64,000 nucleotides of DNA from an uncultured Prevotellaceae bacterium. GTDB taxonomy: Bacteria; Bacteroidota; Bacteroidia; Bacteroidales; UBA3663. This document shows, piece by piece, positions 35,235 to 44,589 of this stretch. Below the pieces are notes generated by a model. It made no database searches, had not been told where the DNA came from, and worked only from the letters and a program-made list of their open reading frames with translations. Position numbers and translations under genes: made by a program. Each line of letters begins with the position of its first letter. Within the stretch, counting starts at the first letter, position 1. Location of the stretch: positions 29,182-93,181 of the forward strand of contig ONNR01000014.1 of the NCBI GenBank assembly GCA_900319235.1. Direction: 5' to 3'.

Positions 35235-36170
35235 ATGAATAATAACTTCCTTGTTTTCTCGGGTCGAGCATCACGTTACCTCGCCGAAAAGATTTGTGCC
35301 AACTTGGGATGTCCCCTTGGTAATCTGCTGATTCAAACCTTTGCTGATGGAGAGTTCGGCGTATCGTTCGAAGAGTCCATTCGCGGCAAGTATGTATTCC
35401 TCGTTCAGAGCACCTTCCCAAGCGCTGACAACCTGATGGAGCTGCTCCTCATGATCGATGCAGCCAAGCGTGCTTCGGCTGCACAGATTGCTGCCGTTAT
35501 TCCATATTTCGGATGGGCACGTCAGGATCGAAAGGACAAGCCACGTGTTGCCATTGGCGCCAAACTCGTTGCCGATATGTTGGCCACCGCCGGCATCAAT
35601 CGTCTCATCACCATGGACCTACATGCTGACCAGATCCAGGGCTTCTTCGACTGCCCTGTTGATCATCTCTACGCTTCGAGTGTCCTCATGCCTTACATTG
35701 CCAACGAGGTCGGCCTCGACAATCTTGTCATGGCCTCTCCCGATGCCGGTGGTTCAAAGCGTGCATACACCTATTCCAAGTACTTCAATGTTCCTATGGT
35801 GATGTGCGACAAGCATCGCGACAAACCCAACTCGATTGGTGAGATGTTCCTCATTGGCGACGTTACAGGCAAGGATGTTGTCCTCGTCGACGATATGGTC
35901 GATACTGCAGGTACTATCACCAAGGCGGCCGACCTCATCATGAAGATGGGAGCACGCAGTGTTCGCGCATGTGCAAGCCACTGTGTCATGTCTGGACCTG
36001 CCAGCGAACGTGTCGATAACAGCATGCTGAAGGAGATTGTCTTCACCGACTCGATTCCTTATCGCGGCTCCAGCCCAAAGGTAAAGACCATTACCATCTC
36101 CAATCTCTTTGCTGAGACTATCCGTCGCGTCATGAACAACGAGCCCATCTCCAGCCAGTTCCTGATTTGA
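35235..36170 (+). CDS. prs: Ribose-phosphate pyrophosphokinase
   Basis: 311 residues. Makes PRPP from ribose 5-phosphate and ATP for nucleotide, His and Trp synthesis. Motifs: FADGEFGVSFEESIRGKYVF, YFGWARQDRKDKPR (flexible loop), ITMDLHADQIQGFFDCPVDH (ATP/metal) and VVLVDDMVDTAGTITKAA, the PRPP-binding loop. The length matches class I bacterial Prs. It is followed after 72 bp by the M16 protease. Confidence 0.96.
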   Translation: MNNNFLVFSGRASRYLAEKICANLGCPLGNLLIQTFADGEFGVSFEESIRGKYVFLVQSTFPSADNLMELLLMIDAAKRASAAQIAAVIPYFGWARQDRKDKPRVAIGAKLVADMLATAGINRLITMDLHADQIQGFFDCPVDHLYASSVLMPYIANEVGLDNLVMASPDAGGSKRAYTYSKYFNVPMVMCDKHRDKPNSIGEMFLIGDVTGKDVVLVDDMVDTAGTITKAADLIMKMGARSVRACASHCVMSGPASERVDNSMLKEIVFTDSIPYRGSSPKVKTITISNLFAETIRRVMNNEPISSQFLI

Positions 36171-36242
36171 TTTTGACATCCCTGATTTCGGTTTCTTGAT
36201 ATTCCGAATTTTCTATATTCAACATTCCCTTTTTTATAAACT

Positions 36243-39077
36243 ATGAAGCATTTCTTCTCAACCTTAGTGATGGCTTTTGGACTCTGCAGTAGTGTCCTTG
36301 TGGCACAGCAGATGCCTCAGATGCCACCGCTGCCTATGGATCCACAGGTGCGCTACGGCCAGCTGCCCAACGGCCTCACTTACTACATTCGACACAATGA
36401 TCTACCCGAGCATCATGCCGAGTTCTTCATTGCCCAGAAAGTTGGCTCGGTCCTCGAAGAAGAGAGCCAACGCGGTCTTGCTCACTTCCTTGAGCATATG
36501 GCGTTCAATGGTACCAAGAACTACCCTGGCAAAGGCTTGCTCGAGTATCTGCAGCGCCATGGCGTCAAGTTCGGCACCAATGTCAATGCCTATACCTCCA
36601 TCGACGAGACTGTCTATAACATTTCCGACGTGCCCATCGACGAAACGCTTCATCCAGGCATCGTTGATAGCTGTCTGCTCATCCTCCACGATTGGAGCGG
36701 TTATCTAACGCTCGATGGAGATGAGATTGATAAGGAACGCGGTGTGATTCACGAGGAATGGCGTACCCGTACGAGTGCCACTCTCCGTATGTACGAAACC
36801 ATTCTTCCGAAGCTCATTCCCGGCAATCGCTATGCCGAGCGTATGCCTATCGGTTTGATGTCAGTGGTTGATAATTTCGCCTACGACGAACTGCGCAACT
36901 ACTATCACAAGTGGTATCGTCCTGACCTGCAAGGCATTTTCGTTGTTGGTGATGTTGATGTCGATGCTGTGGAGCAGAAGATTCAGACCCTTTGGTCGGA
37001 TATCCACAACCCCGAGGATGAAGCAGAACGCGTATACTTCCCAGTTGAGGACAACCAGGAGCCATTGGTGGCTGTAGCCAGTGACCCCGAGCAGAACTAC
37101 AACGTCCTTGCTGTCATGTACAAGACCGACCCGCTGCCCGATGCTGTCAAGCTTACGCAGATCGGCTATATGACCAACATCCTCGAGAACATCATCACCA
37201 TGGCCCTCAACCAGCGTTTGGCCGAGCTTACTCAGAAAGCCGATGCGCCTTTTATGCAGGCTGGTGCCGAGTTCGGCAAGTACATTGTCTGTAAGACCAA
37301 GGAGTGCTTCGAGCTTGACATCGTTTTCCGCGAGAATGAGTGGCAGAAAGGCCTCAATGCAGCTCTTGGCGTAGTGCTTTCGGCAGCCAAATATGGCTTT
37401 ACCGAGAGCGAAATTGAGCGCGTGAAGGCAGATATTCTCAGTGGTATGGAGAATGCCTACAACGAGCGCGACAAGCAGAAGAACCGCACCATCGTGCGCG
37501 AGATACAGCGTCACTTCCTCAGTTCCGAACCTATGCCTGGCATTGAGATGGAGTGGCAGATGGTACAGCAGATTTTCCCCATGCTCAGCGCGGCTATGAT
37601 CAATCAGGTGGCACAGCAGATTGTCACACCCAACAATGTGGCTTTGCTTGTCATGGGGCAGCAGAAGGAGGGTAATGTTCTCCCCACTGAAGAGGAACTG
37701 CTTGCTGCCTATAATGCTGCGCTTCAGCAGGAGGTATCTGCCTACGAAGAGGCCCTTAGTGGCATCGAGTTGCTTCCCAATGCACCAGCACGTACCGGCA
37801 AGGTAGTCAGCGAAGAGGCTGGCGATTGGGGATCAACAGTTTGGACCCTCTCCAACGGCGTTACCGTGGTCTTTAAGCCCACCGACTTCAAGAAGGATCA
37901 GGTGCTTATGAGTGCATACTCGAAGGGCGGTACACGCCTTGACATGACTCAGCCTAACATCGTCCGTCAGACCATTGAGGATCTGGCTACTGTGGGTGGT
38001 CTTGGACAGTTCAGCGCCACCGATCTTCCCAAGGTTCTTGCCGGTAAGAATGCGTCAGTCAGTATGAGTGTCGATGCTCGCAGCGAGAGTCTTAGTGGTT
38101 CGGCAGCACCCAAGGATCTGCGCACACTCTTCGAACTCATCTACCTCAATATGACCGATTTGCGTTACGATGAGGAGGCTTATCAGGCCTGGTTCAAGCG
38201 TCAGCAGACACAGCTCCAGATGATTCAGGACAACCCGCAGAAGATCATGAGCGACTCTTTGCAGCTCACCCTCTATCCAGGTATGCCAGATATGGCACCT
38301 ACGCAGCTCGCCGATCTCGACCTCATCGATTATCGTAAGGGCTTTGAGCTGGGCAAGAAGCGTTTTGCCAATGCAGCTGACTTCACCTTCTACTTTGTCG
38401 GAAACGTTGACGTCGATAGTCTTCGTCAGATGTCAGAGCAGTATCTTGCCAATCTTCCTGCTAGTGCTGACCGCGAGGTTCGTCCAGCCGCCGTTCTTCC
38501 CGTAGCAGGCAGTCGTGAGAATCGCTTCGACCTGCCTATGCAACAGGCAAAGACTTCGGTCTATGATATCTTCTATGTCTATGACACTCCTTATACGCTG
38601 AAGGACGGTCTCACTGCCAACATGCTTGGCCAGAGTGTCAGCATCATCTTTACAGAAACTATCCGCGAGGAGGAGGGCGCTGTCTATTCGCCACATGCCC
38701 AGGCTTCGATGGACGCAACCACCGGCTTGCTCACTATGCTTTACCTGTTTGATACGGGTGCCGACAAGCGTGAGAATGCTGAGGCTGTGGCTTATCGCGA
38801 GATTCAGAAGATTGCCGATGAGGGCGTGCGTGACGATGTCTTCCAGAAGGTTCACGACTATATGGTCAAGAGTCATCAGGAGCAGGTCAAGGAGAACAGC
38901 TATTGGCTCAGCAATCTGCAGCAGAAGCGCGAGTTCGGCATCAACAGTGTTGATGGCTGGGAGGAAATCTTCGACAGCATTACAGCCGACGATGTCAAGG
39001 CTATGCTTCAGCGCTTCCTTTCTACTGAAGCCACGCGCATCCAGTTCGTTGCCAATGGCGTAGAAGTGGAGAAATAA
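36243..39077 (+). CDS. M16 family zinc metalloprotease (pitrilysin/PqqL-like), secreted
   Basis: 944 residues with a signal peptide (cleavage near VLVAQQ). The inverted zinc motif HxxEH is HFLEH at 81-85 (His81, Glu84, His85) with a downstream Glu in HEEWRTR. Two M16/M16_C pairs are fused in one chain: the active half (about 35-480) and an inactive half (about 520-944, lacking HxxEH). Such periplasmic enzymes degrade peptides in an enclosed chamber. The terminator-like hairpin after it separates it from the next gene. Confidence 0.93.
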   Translation: MKHFFSTLVMAFGLCSSVLVAQQMPQMPPLPMDPQVRYGQLPNGLTYYIRHNDLPEHHAEFFIAQKVGSVLEEESQRGLAHFLEHMAFNGTKNYPGKGLLEYLQRHGVKFGTNVNAYTSIDETVYNISDVPIDETLHPGIVDSCLLILHDWSGYLTLDGDEIDKERGVIHEEWRTRTSATLRMYETILPKLIPGNRYAERMPIGLMSVVDNFAYDELRNYYHKWYRPDLQGIFVVGDVDVDAVEQKIQTLWSDIHNPEDEAERVYFPVEDNQEPLVAVASDPEQNYNVLAVMYKTDPLPDAVKLTQIGYMTNILENIITMALNQRLAELTQKADAPFMQAGAEFGKYIVCKTKECFELDIVFRENEWQKGLNAALGVVLSAAKYGFTESEIERVKADILSGMENAYNERDKQKNRTIVREIQRHFLSSEPMPGIEMEWQMVQQIFPMLSAAMINQVAQQIVTPNNVALLVMGQQKEGNVLPTEEELLAAYNAALQQEVSAYEEALSGIELLPNAPARTGKVVSEEAGDWGSTVWTLSNGVTVVFKPTDFKKDQVLMSAYSKGGTRLDMTQPNIVRQTIEDLATVGGLGQFSATDLPKVLAGKNASVSMSVDARSESLSGSAAPKDLRTLFELIYLNMTDLRYDEEAYQAWFKRQQTQLQMIQDNPQKIMSDSLQLTLYPGMPDMAPTQLADLDLIDYRKGFELGKKRFANAADFTFYFVGNVDVDSLRQMSEQYLANLPASADREVRPAAVLPVAGSRENRFDLPMQQAKTSVYDIFYVYDTPYTLKDGLTANMLGQSVSIIFTETIREEEGAVYSPHAQASMDATTGLLTMLYLFDTGADKRENAEAVAYREIQKIADEGVRDDVFQKVHDYMVKSHQEQVKENSYWLSNLQQKREFGINSVDGWEEIFDSITADDVKAMLQRFLSTEATRIQFVANGVEVEK

Positions 39078-39090
39078 TAATATTAGATTC

Positions 39091-39125
39091 ATGTCCCCCA
39101 AGAACGAACCCTTGGGGGACATTAT
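39091..39125 (+). terminator. Hairpin terminator after the M16 protease
   Basis: ATGTCCCCCAAG (39091-39102) pairs with CTTGGGGGACAT (39111-39122): a 12-bp perfect stem. The following tract (TATATTTATTTA) is only partly T-rich. Confidence 0.75.
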
Positions 39126-39137
39126 ATTTATTTAGTA

Positions 39138-39932
39138 ATGAAAAGAGCCTATTCCTTGTTAGTATTGTTATGGTTTACGAGCTCGTTTCTGTTTTCGCAA
39201 GATTATTTAGTCCTTTATAGGCTAAACGGTGGTCCTCCCATTTCAATTCCTCTATTGGATATCGAATGTATCTTGCATGATAATGATTCAGTTCAGACCA
39301 TAGTTACAAAGACAGGGTACATAGAAACACCTATTCAGGAAATAGATAGTTTGGTTTTTGTTTCAATTCATGCTTGTCTTGACGAAAACCATCCTCACAT
39401 CATAGATCTTGGTCTGCCTTCTGGTACAAAGTGGGCATGCTGCAATATTGGTGCTGATGTTCCTGAAGATTATGGTGGGTTCTATGCATGGGGAGAAACA
39501 CTGGAGAAGAGTCATTATGCGTTGGATAATTACGCATATCTTGACGAATATGATCAATATTTTCTTCTTGGAGAGGATATTGCAGGTACTGCCTACGACG
39601 TGTCCTATGTGAATTGGGGTGATTCCTGGAGGATGCCTACGGATGAACAGATTAAGGAATTATTGGACAATTGCACCTGCAAGTGGTTTTTGCTAAACGA
39701 AGTGTGTGGTTTGCTTGTTACTGGTTCGAATGGTGCTACAATCTTCCTTCCTGCCGCTGGATACAGCAGGGACGGTATTATAGGAGGTGTAAGTTCTGGG
39801 GGCAACTACTGGTCGTCGACGGTTCGTCCACAGAATAACGATGCTTTTGGCCTCTATTTCGATTGTGAGGGATGGTATCGGGGCTTTAGCAGCCGATATG
39901 ACGGTCGTTCCGTTCGTGCTGTTTGGCGGTAG
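39138..39932 (+). CDS. Secreted FISUMP/DUF1566-type protein of unknown function
   Basis: 264 residues with a signal peptide ending near LFSQ. About 80-264 match the pattern of the Fibrobacter succinogenes major paralogous domain: IDLGLPSGTKWACCNIGAD, YYGGFYAWGET-like text, WRMPTDEQIKELLDNC, FLPAAGYSRDG, GNYWSSTV and the ending GRSVRAVWR. The domain is common in surface proteins of Bacteroidota and Fibrobacteres; its function is unknown. A+T content is higher than in the neighbouring genes, which hints at a more recently acquired or fast-evolving gene. Confidence 0.8.
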   Translation: MKRAYSLLVLLWFTSSFLFSQDYLVLYRLNGGPPISIPLLDIECILHDNDSVQTIVTKTGYIETPIQEIDSLVFVSIHACLDENHPHIIDLGLPSGTKWACCNIGADVPEDYGGFYAWGETLEKSHYALDNYAYLDEYDQYFLLGEDIAGTAYDVSYVNWGDSWRMPTDEQIKELLDNCTCKWFLLNEVCGLLVTGSNGATIFLPAAGYSRDGIIGGVSSGGNYWSSTVRPQNNDAFGLYFDCEGWYRGFSSRYDGRSVRAVWR

Positions 39933-39964
39933 CCTGTGCTTGAGGAAAGGAAGTCTTGTCGGAG

Positions 39965-40645
39965 TTATTGTTTTCGTCCCCGTCTACAGGATGCATTGAG
40001 TCCGCAAAGATTGCAGGTGTAGTCACGTCGGCGGACGTTGTGCCCGATGCCGATTACACCGCTTATGGATTTTATGGGAATCATCAGGCAGGAGTCGGTG
40101 AGATGAATGTCGCATGGAGTGGGAGAGACATCGCAATTTTGTGGGGAGACTTTAGGTTTGAATAATTCAAAGAGGATGGGTTGTTCCTTGACGTGCCATC
40201 CGCAATAGCCTGGGCTGTATCTGTTTGTGCGATACAGCCCTTTTGGTGTCAGTTGCTCCTGCAACAGATCTTCCATCCGGTCGGCGGTCTTTTCGGCAAT
40301 GATAGAGCCGATTTCATTGGCTAGATAGACACGCACCATATCGCCTTCCTGCGTCAAACGATGCTGGAAGGCCTCAAATTCCTGTCCAGCTGTAGCAACA
40401 AACCAACAAAGAGCCTCGCTGCCTTTCAGTTGATGAGATATGATTTTACCTGGGTGAAAACTATGGAGGGGATGAATATCCGTGGTAACGAAAGCAAACC
40501 TCGCTTGGAGGAATCCTTGAATTTCGTCTATCAAGGACAAAACCTCCTGACGCATAGCAGCATCAGAAGGTATAGATGTAAGGATCTCTTCGGTCGAGAG
40601 ACCCAGTTCACCGTATGTCAGCGTCCTTTCGATCATTGAAGTCAT
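39965..40645 (-). CDS. MetH activation-domain-like protein (standalone)
   Basis: 226 residues from ATG 40645 (GAGG 6 bp upstream); ATG 40636 is an alternative. It resembles the vitamin B12-dependent methionine synthase activation domain: RYSPGYCGW corresponds to the SAM-binding RxxPGY motif. It ends with a Cys-rich tail (CNLCGLNASC). Activation domains use SAM to re-methylate inactive cob(II)alamin. Here it is separate from any MetH and its 5' end overlaps the preceding UroD/MtaA-like gene by 38 bp, so the two are probably made together. The actual partner is not known. Confidence 0.75.
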   Translation of the reverse strand: MTSMIERTLTYGELGLSTEEILTSIPSDAAMRQEVLSLIDEIQGFLQARFAFVTTDIHPLHSFHPGKIISHQLKGSEALCWFVATAGQEFEAFQHRLTQEGDMVRVYLANEIGSIIAEKTADRMEDLLQEQLTPKGLYRTNRYSPGYCGWHVKEQPILFELFKPKVSPQNCDVSPTPCDIHLTDSCLMIPIKSISGVIGIGHNVRRRDYTCNLCGLNASCRRGRKQ

Positions 40646-41633
40646 AAAGTGCCTCAAAGAAGGCATCGATGTTGGCCAATGGTGTGTTCGGCGGGGTGTC
40701 GCATCCGCTCGACAAGACGAAATTCGGAAATGTAGCACAGCGTTCCAGTAATTCTATGACAGCCTGCTTCATTTCTTCCACAGTTCCCTGCTTGAAGACT
40801 GTAACTGGATCAAGGTTGCCCATGGCTAGTTTATCTGCAGGAATGTTACGGAGAACTTCTGCCATATCGCATTTGTTGCCGAAATGGTAAGCATCGGCTC
40901 CGGTGGCGACCATCGCACGCGTGCAATGACCGGTGTTTCCGCAATTGTGAAGCACTACCATAAATTGTTCGTCCTGAACAGCATCAACAATTTGTTTGAC
41001 ATATTTTGAGCTGAATTCCATGCAGCCATCATTAGAAAGCAGACCAGCCGCTGGTTCGGCCATCAAGACTCCATTGACACCTGTCGCCTTAAGAGCTCGG
41101 CAATAGCAGAGGATGAAATCGGTGCATTTCTGCAGCAACTCATGAGCCAACAAAGGTTCGCTGTAGGCAAGGACCATAATCTCAGACATATCATATAGTC
41201 TTCCTGCTAGAGAGAATGGCCCGATACATCCTGCAAAGATGGGACGATCGGTAACTTCATGAGAGGCTATGATGTTAGCTTTCAGATATTCGCGAATGCG
41301 ACCGCTGTCAAGCGAAGGGACTTTCAAATTGTGTATGTCGTCGGCGGTCTTTAGTAATCGGCCGCTGACTGTCGCAATTTCATTCTCGGGGAAGAGAATG
41401 GGCGCGCCAAAGGAGTCGGCTTCGACGGTTAGGTCCATAGCTGTGCAACTCGCTCCCGTAGGATAATGATCGGCGAGATAGCGGATGGCCTTGGCATGGA
41501 TGGTGCCTGTGGTGATGGCTTCGCGCACGGAATGCCCCGTGGCGTCAATGCCTGGATGAGTCATAACGGGTATTGCTATGACTTTGGGATTGGCGATTAC
41601 ATCTTGTCGCCATTGGTGCATATTCATTGTCAT
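40608..41633 (-). CDS. UroD/MtaA-like corrinoid methyltransferase
   Basis: 341 residues. It belongs to the uroporphyrinogen decarboxylase superfamily but looks like the methyltransferase branch (MtaA/CmuA): VIAIPVMTHPGIDATGHSV near the N-terminus, FAGCIGPFSLAGRLYDMSE, VVLHNCGNTGHC with the metal-ligand His-x-Cys motif, and LSSGCDTPPNTPLANIDAF with the third ligand Cys. Such enzymes move methyl groups between a corrinoid and a thiol. It starts directly after the fkp stop and overlaps the MetH-activation-like gene, giving fkp, this gene and the activator in one unit. A haem decarboxylase role is less likely. Confidence 0.8.
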   Translation of the reverse strand: MTMNMHQWRQDVIANPKVIAIPVMTHPGIDATGHSVREAITTGTIHAKAIRYLADHYPTGASCTAMDLTVEADSFGAPILFPENEIATVSGRLLKTADDIHNLKVPSLDSGRIREYLKANIIASHEVTDRPIFAGCIGPFSLAGRLYDMSEIMVLAYSEPLLAHELLQKCTDFILCYCRALKATGVNGVLMAEPAAGLLSNDGCMEFSSKYVKQIVDAVQDEQFMVVLHNCGNTGHCTRAMVATGADAYHFGNKCDMAEVLRNIPADKLAMGNLDPVTVFKQGTVEEMKQAVIELLERCATFPNFVLSSGCDTPPNTPLANIDAFFEALYDFNDRKDADIR

Positions 41634-44408
41634 TTAGCTCTTGCTGATTTCAAGTCCTTTCTGCGAAAGGGTCATTTCTACAAATCGTGCTTTGTTGTTG
41701 GGTGGAGTAGCCAGAAGGGTCTTGCGGATTCGAGCGGCAGCCTCGTCATCCTTGGCGACCATATAGAGGTAGCCGCCACCTCCTGCTCCCGGTAGTTTGT
41801 ATCCGAGGCAGAGGTCATCAATCATTCGTGTGATGGACTGCACGGCTGGTGGATTGGTTCCACTATCGATGCGTTGGTTCTGGTTCCAGGTCTTGCGAAT
41901 AAGGCGACCCATCGATTCGAAGGCTCCACGTTGGATGACATCGTAAAGGTCGAGGGCATGCTGCTTCATCTCAGCGAGGATGTCAAGACGTTCGGTCTCG
42001 TTGAGGAACATACCGCGGACTATCTCGGCGAGGATGCCTTTGGCTGTGCGGGTGATGCCTGTGTAATAAAGCAGATGGCACTTTGAATATTCGGGTGACG
42101 TGAAGAGTGTGTCAGGCAACCATCTGACCAAGGGTTGCTGCTGCCATCCTGGTTGTGTCTGCAGAAGCTTGACGCCATGCAGAACGCCTCCATACTGATC
42201 CTGCCAACCACCCCCAGTAGTGAGCAATTGCTCGAGGACAAGGGTTCGATTTGAAATCTCATATTTGTCCCATCCCAAGCCGCAAAAATCATTCACCGCA
42301 CCGAGTACGGTGGCTGCTAGCATGGAACTTGTGCCCAGTCCAGAGCCTGCGGGAATAGCCGATAGGGTTGTCATTTCGATGCCGCTGCCGAAAGCGTCCA
42401 GTTGATCCTTCAATGAATTGAATTGATGTGCACTGAACCTAGGTGAAAAACCAGCCAGAACCAATGCTGCCTTAGGAATGGAGAAGGGCGAGCCTACTTT
42501 GTTGAATTGTTGTAGGTCGTCGTACGTCATGACCTCTTCGCTGGCACCAAGGTCGATGCTTCGAAGGATTATGCGCTTCTTCTTGCAGGGTTTCACATAT
42601 ACTTGCAGTGGAGGTTGGCCATTTAGTTCGATGGCGATGTTTACCACATTGCCGCCTTGCATCATGGAATAGGGAGGAGTGTCGGTCCAACCACCGGCAA
42701 GGTCAATGCGCACGGGGCTGCGGCTCCATACGATCTGGTCGGCATAAACACTGAGCGTAGGGCTTTGTTGCTGCATCAATGTTTCTGTCAGACCTTCACG
42801 CATTAGGCTGAAAGCGCGTTCTTCGTATTCCTCTCCCTCTTTACCGGCAAGTTGTGCGCGGAACATGGCATCGCTGATTTTGGTCATCCTCGAAGCTGTG
42901 TCAGGCAGTGGAGCTGGAGCAGGAATACCGTAGCGTAGGAATTGGTCAGCGGCATCCTTCAAGTTGAGTTGATAGAAGATCGACTTCTCCCAATTGCTTG
43001 CCAGTTGAGGCCAGTTACTCTTGCGGAATGCTTCACGTTGGGCTGTGAGTCGGCGCAGGTCGGCGTATGACGAAATCTCTTCGGCAGTTAGTTTCCGACT
43101 TTCGTCCCAAATGGTCTTGCCCTGAGGATTTTCGCCATTGATCATCCAAGCCAGCACATCTTCCATCTTCTTGACGTCATCGACGATGGGGTAGAGGCGG
43201 GCCTCTTGTTGTGGATTGCTGCAGTTCTTGCAACCAAGTCGCTCCAGAAGCCACGCAGGATGTGGATCTGAGAACTCGTAAGGGCGTACAACCCATTCGT
43301 CGTCACCGAAGGGGACGATGTCGATGCAGACACCTGTGGGCAGATTGAGTTTCCAATCATTTACGGGTACACCAGTGATGATGTTACAGCCATTCAAATG
43401 CCAATGGGGCCCAATGTATGAGTTCTCAATCCATGTGTTGGCATTCTGTTCGGTGAATTTGATGAAGCATTCGGCATTTTGGATGAAGATGCTGGGATGT
43501 GGCTTGAGTCCCTTGCGCAGGATCTCATGCTGATTGATGACTGAGTTCTGTACGGCAAGGGTCGATGAAATCATTTCGGGAGACGTGCCATAATGATGAA
43601 ATTCACCGCCTGGTAATGGAAGAATCATCACTTTGAGTTCGTTCAACTCCTTATCCGTAATCTTCGGGTTGGCGCCGAGAGCCATACCGAATTCGGAATA
43701 CATATCGTAGAAGCCCACATCCTCGGCCTTGAGTTCGGCATCAGTGTGTACAGCTTTCAATGAGCGTTTCATCAGCAGATTCATTGCCTTGTCGGAGAAG
43801 AGCCAGATGCCGATGTCCATAAGGAAGAAACTGTCGCGCATGAGTTGACTCAATGTCTCGACCGAAGGTTTCTGAAGCATATATTCAAGAACATCGGGCG
43901 TGGCACGCTTGGAGACGAAAACACCATGATTGCGTGCCAACGAAGAGTTGGCCCAAAGTCCGTAGCAAACAACATCGGTCTCGGGAATTGGCTGCAACGG
44001 CCTTGTGGCACGAATATAGACGTCGCCGCTCACCACCATCGTGGTCAACGACTGTGGTGCACGTTGCATGATGTCCTCGAAGAGTGGCAGCTGCAGATCG
44101 AGAAGCGTCTGCGAAAGTCGTTGTCCGCGCTTCCACCTGAACACAGGAATGGGAGTGAGAATCTTGCCAGAAGGAGCATAAGCCGGCAGACGTCGTGATT
44201 GACCGCCTGCGTGGAGGAGAATAACACGTTCGCCTGGAATCAGCCAATGCGCCTCGCGCGCCTTGCTGATGGCCCAAGTGGCGCCACCTCCGCTTCCGAG
44301 TTTGGCCCCTATGGGATCGTTGGTGCAGAACCATTCGTCGTGGTTCTTGCCTGTGATGTCATGGAAACAACCCACAAGATTGGGTGGAAGGGATAACAAC
44401 TTTTTCAT
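41634..44408 (-). CDS. fkp: Bifunctional fucokinase / GDP-L-fucose pyrophosphorylase
   Basis: 924 residues, close to the B. fragilis Fkp (about 950). N-terminal pyrophosphorylase: GSGGGATWA and LLHAGGQSRRLPAYAPSGK at about 64-82. Middle: a hexapeptide-like beta region (about 280-400). C-terminal GHMP kinase: RIDLAGGWTDTPPY and PAGSGLGTSSMLAAT (ATP loop), ending PGAGGGGYLYMVA. It salvages L-fucose to GDP-fucose for fucosylated capsule and surface glycoproteins, an important trait in gut Bacteroidales. It has its own promoter and is followed by the methyltransferase pair, with which it has no obvious functional link. Confidence 0.95.
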   Translation of the reverse strand: MKKLLSLPPNLVGCFHDITGKNHDEWFCTNDPIGAKLGSGGGATWAISKAREAHWLIPGERVILLHAGGQSRRLPAYAPSGKILTPIPVFRWKRGQRLSQTLLDLQLPLFEDIMQRAPQSLTTMVVSGDVYIRATRPLQPIPETDVVCYGLWANSSLARNHGVFVSKRATPDVLEYMLQKPSVETLSQLMRDSFFLMDIGIWLFSDKAMNLLMKRSLKAVHTDAELKAEDVGFYDMYSEFGMALGANPKITDKELNELKVMILPLPGGEFHHYGTSPEMISSTLAVQNSVINQHEILRKGLKPHPSIFIQNAECFIKFTEQNANTWIENSYIGPHWHLNGCNIITGVPVNDWKLNLPTGVCIDIVPFGDDEWVVRPYEFSDPHPAWLLERLGCKNCSNPQQEARLYPIVDDVKKMEDVLAWMINGENPQGKTIWDESRKLTAEEISSYADLRRLTAQREAFRKSNWPQLASNWEKSIFYQLNLKDAADQFLRYGIPAPAPLPDTASRMTKISDAMFRAQLAGKEGEEYEERAFSLMREGLTETLMQQQSPTLSVYADQIVWSRSPVRIDLAGGWTDTPPYSMMQGGNVVNIAIELNGQPPLQVYVKPCKKKRIILRSIDLGASEEVMTYDDLQQFNKVGSPFSIPKAALVLAGFSPRFSAHQFNSLKDQLDAFGSGIEMTTLSAIPAGSGLGTSSMLAATVLGAVNDFCGLGWDKYEISNRTLVLEQLLTTGGGWQDQYGGVLHGVKLLQTQPGWQQQPLVRWLPDTLFTSPEYSKCHLLYYTGITRTAKGILAEIVRGMFLNETERLDILAEMKQHALDLYDVIQRGAFESMGRLIRKTWNQNQRIDSGTNPPAVQSITRMIDDLCLGYKLPGAGGGGYLYMVAKDDEAAARIRKTLLATPPNNKARFVEMTLSQKGLEISKS

Positions 44409-44468
44409 AAGTTCATGAGGAGGTTATGAGTTATGTGTTCATGTGGCTTCAATCTCACAAAAATCGCA

Positions 44469-44499
44469 CAAAGATACCATAAAATCACGAAACGGCAAA
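44469..44499 (-). promoter_or_regulatory. fkp promoter
   Basis: Minus-strand TATCTTTG (44469-44476) with TTTG at 44496-44499, spacing 23 bp; about 60 bp leader. No cobalamin riboswitch is recognisable in it. Confidence 0.85.
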
Positions 44500-44537
44500 G
44501 CATTTGTCGTATTATTTGCAAAAAATCGTTCTTTTTC

Positions 44538-44568
44538 TTGGAAAAGTCGATTCTTTTCCCTATTTTTG
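44538..44568 (+). promoter_or_regulatory. Promoter of the aminopeptidase C gene
   Basis: TATTTTTG at 44561-44568 with TTG at 44538 as a weak -33, spacing 23 bp; 21 bp before the ATG. Confidence 0.7.
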
Positions 44569-44589
44569 CAGCCTAATACATGAATAAAA

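Noticed and set aside
44409..44470. Cobalamin riboswitch before the fkp/methyltransferase unit
   Set aside because: The leader is only about 60 bp and lacks the B12-box; too short for a riboswitch.
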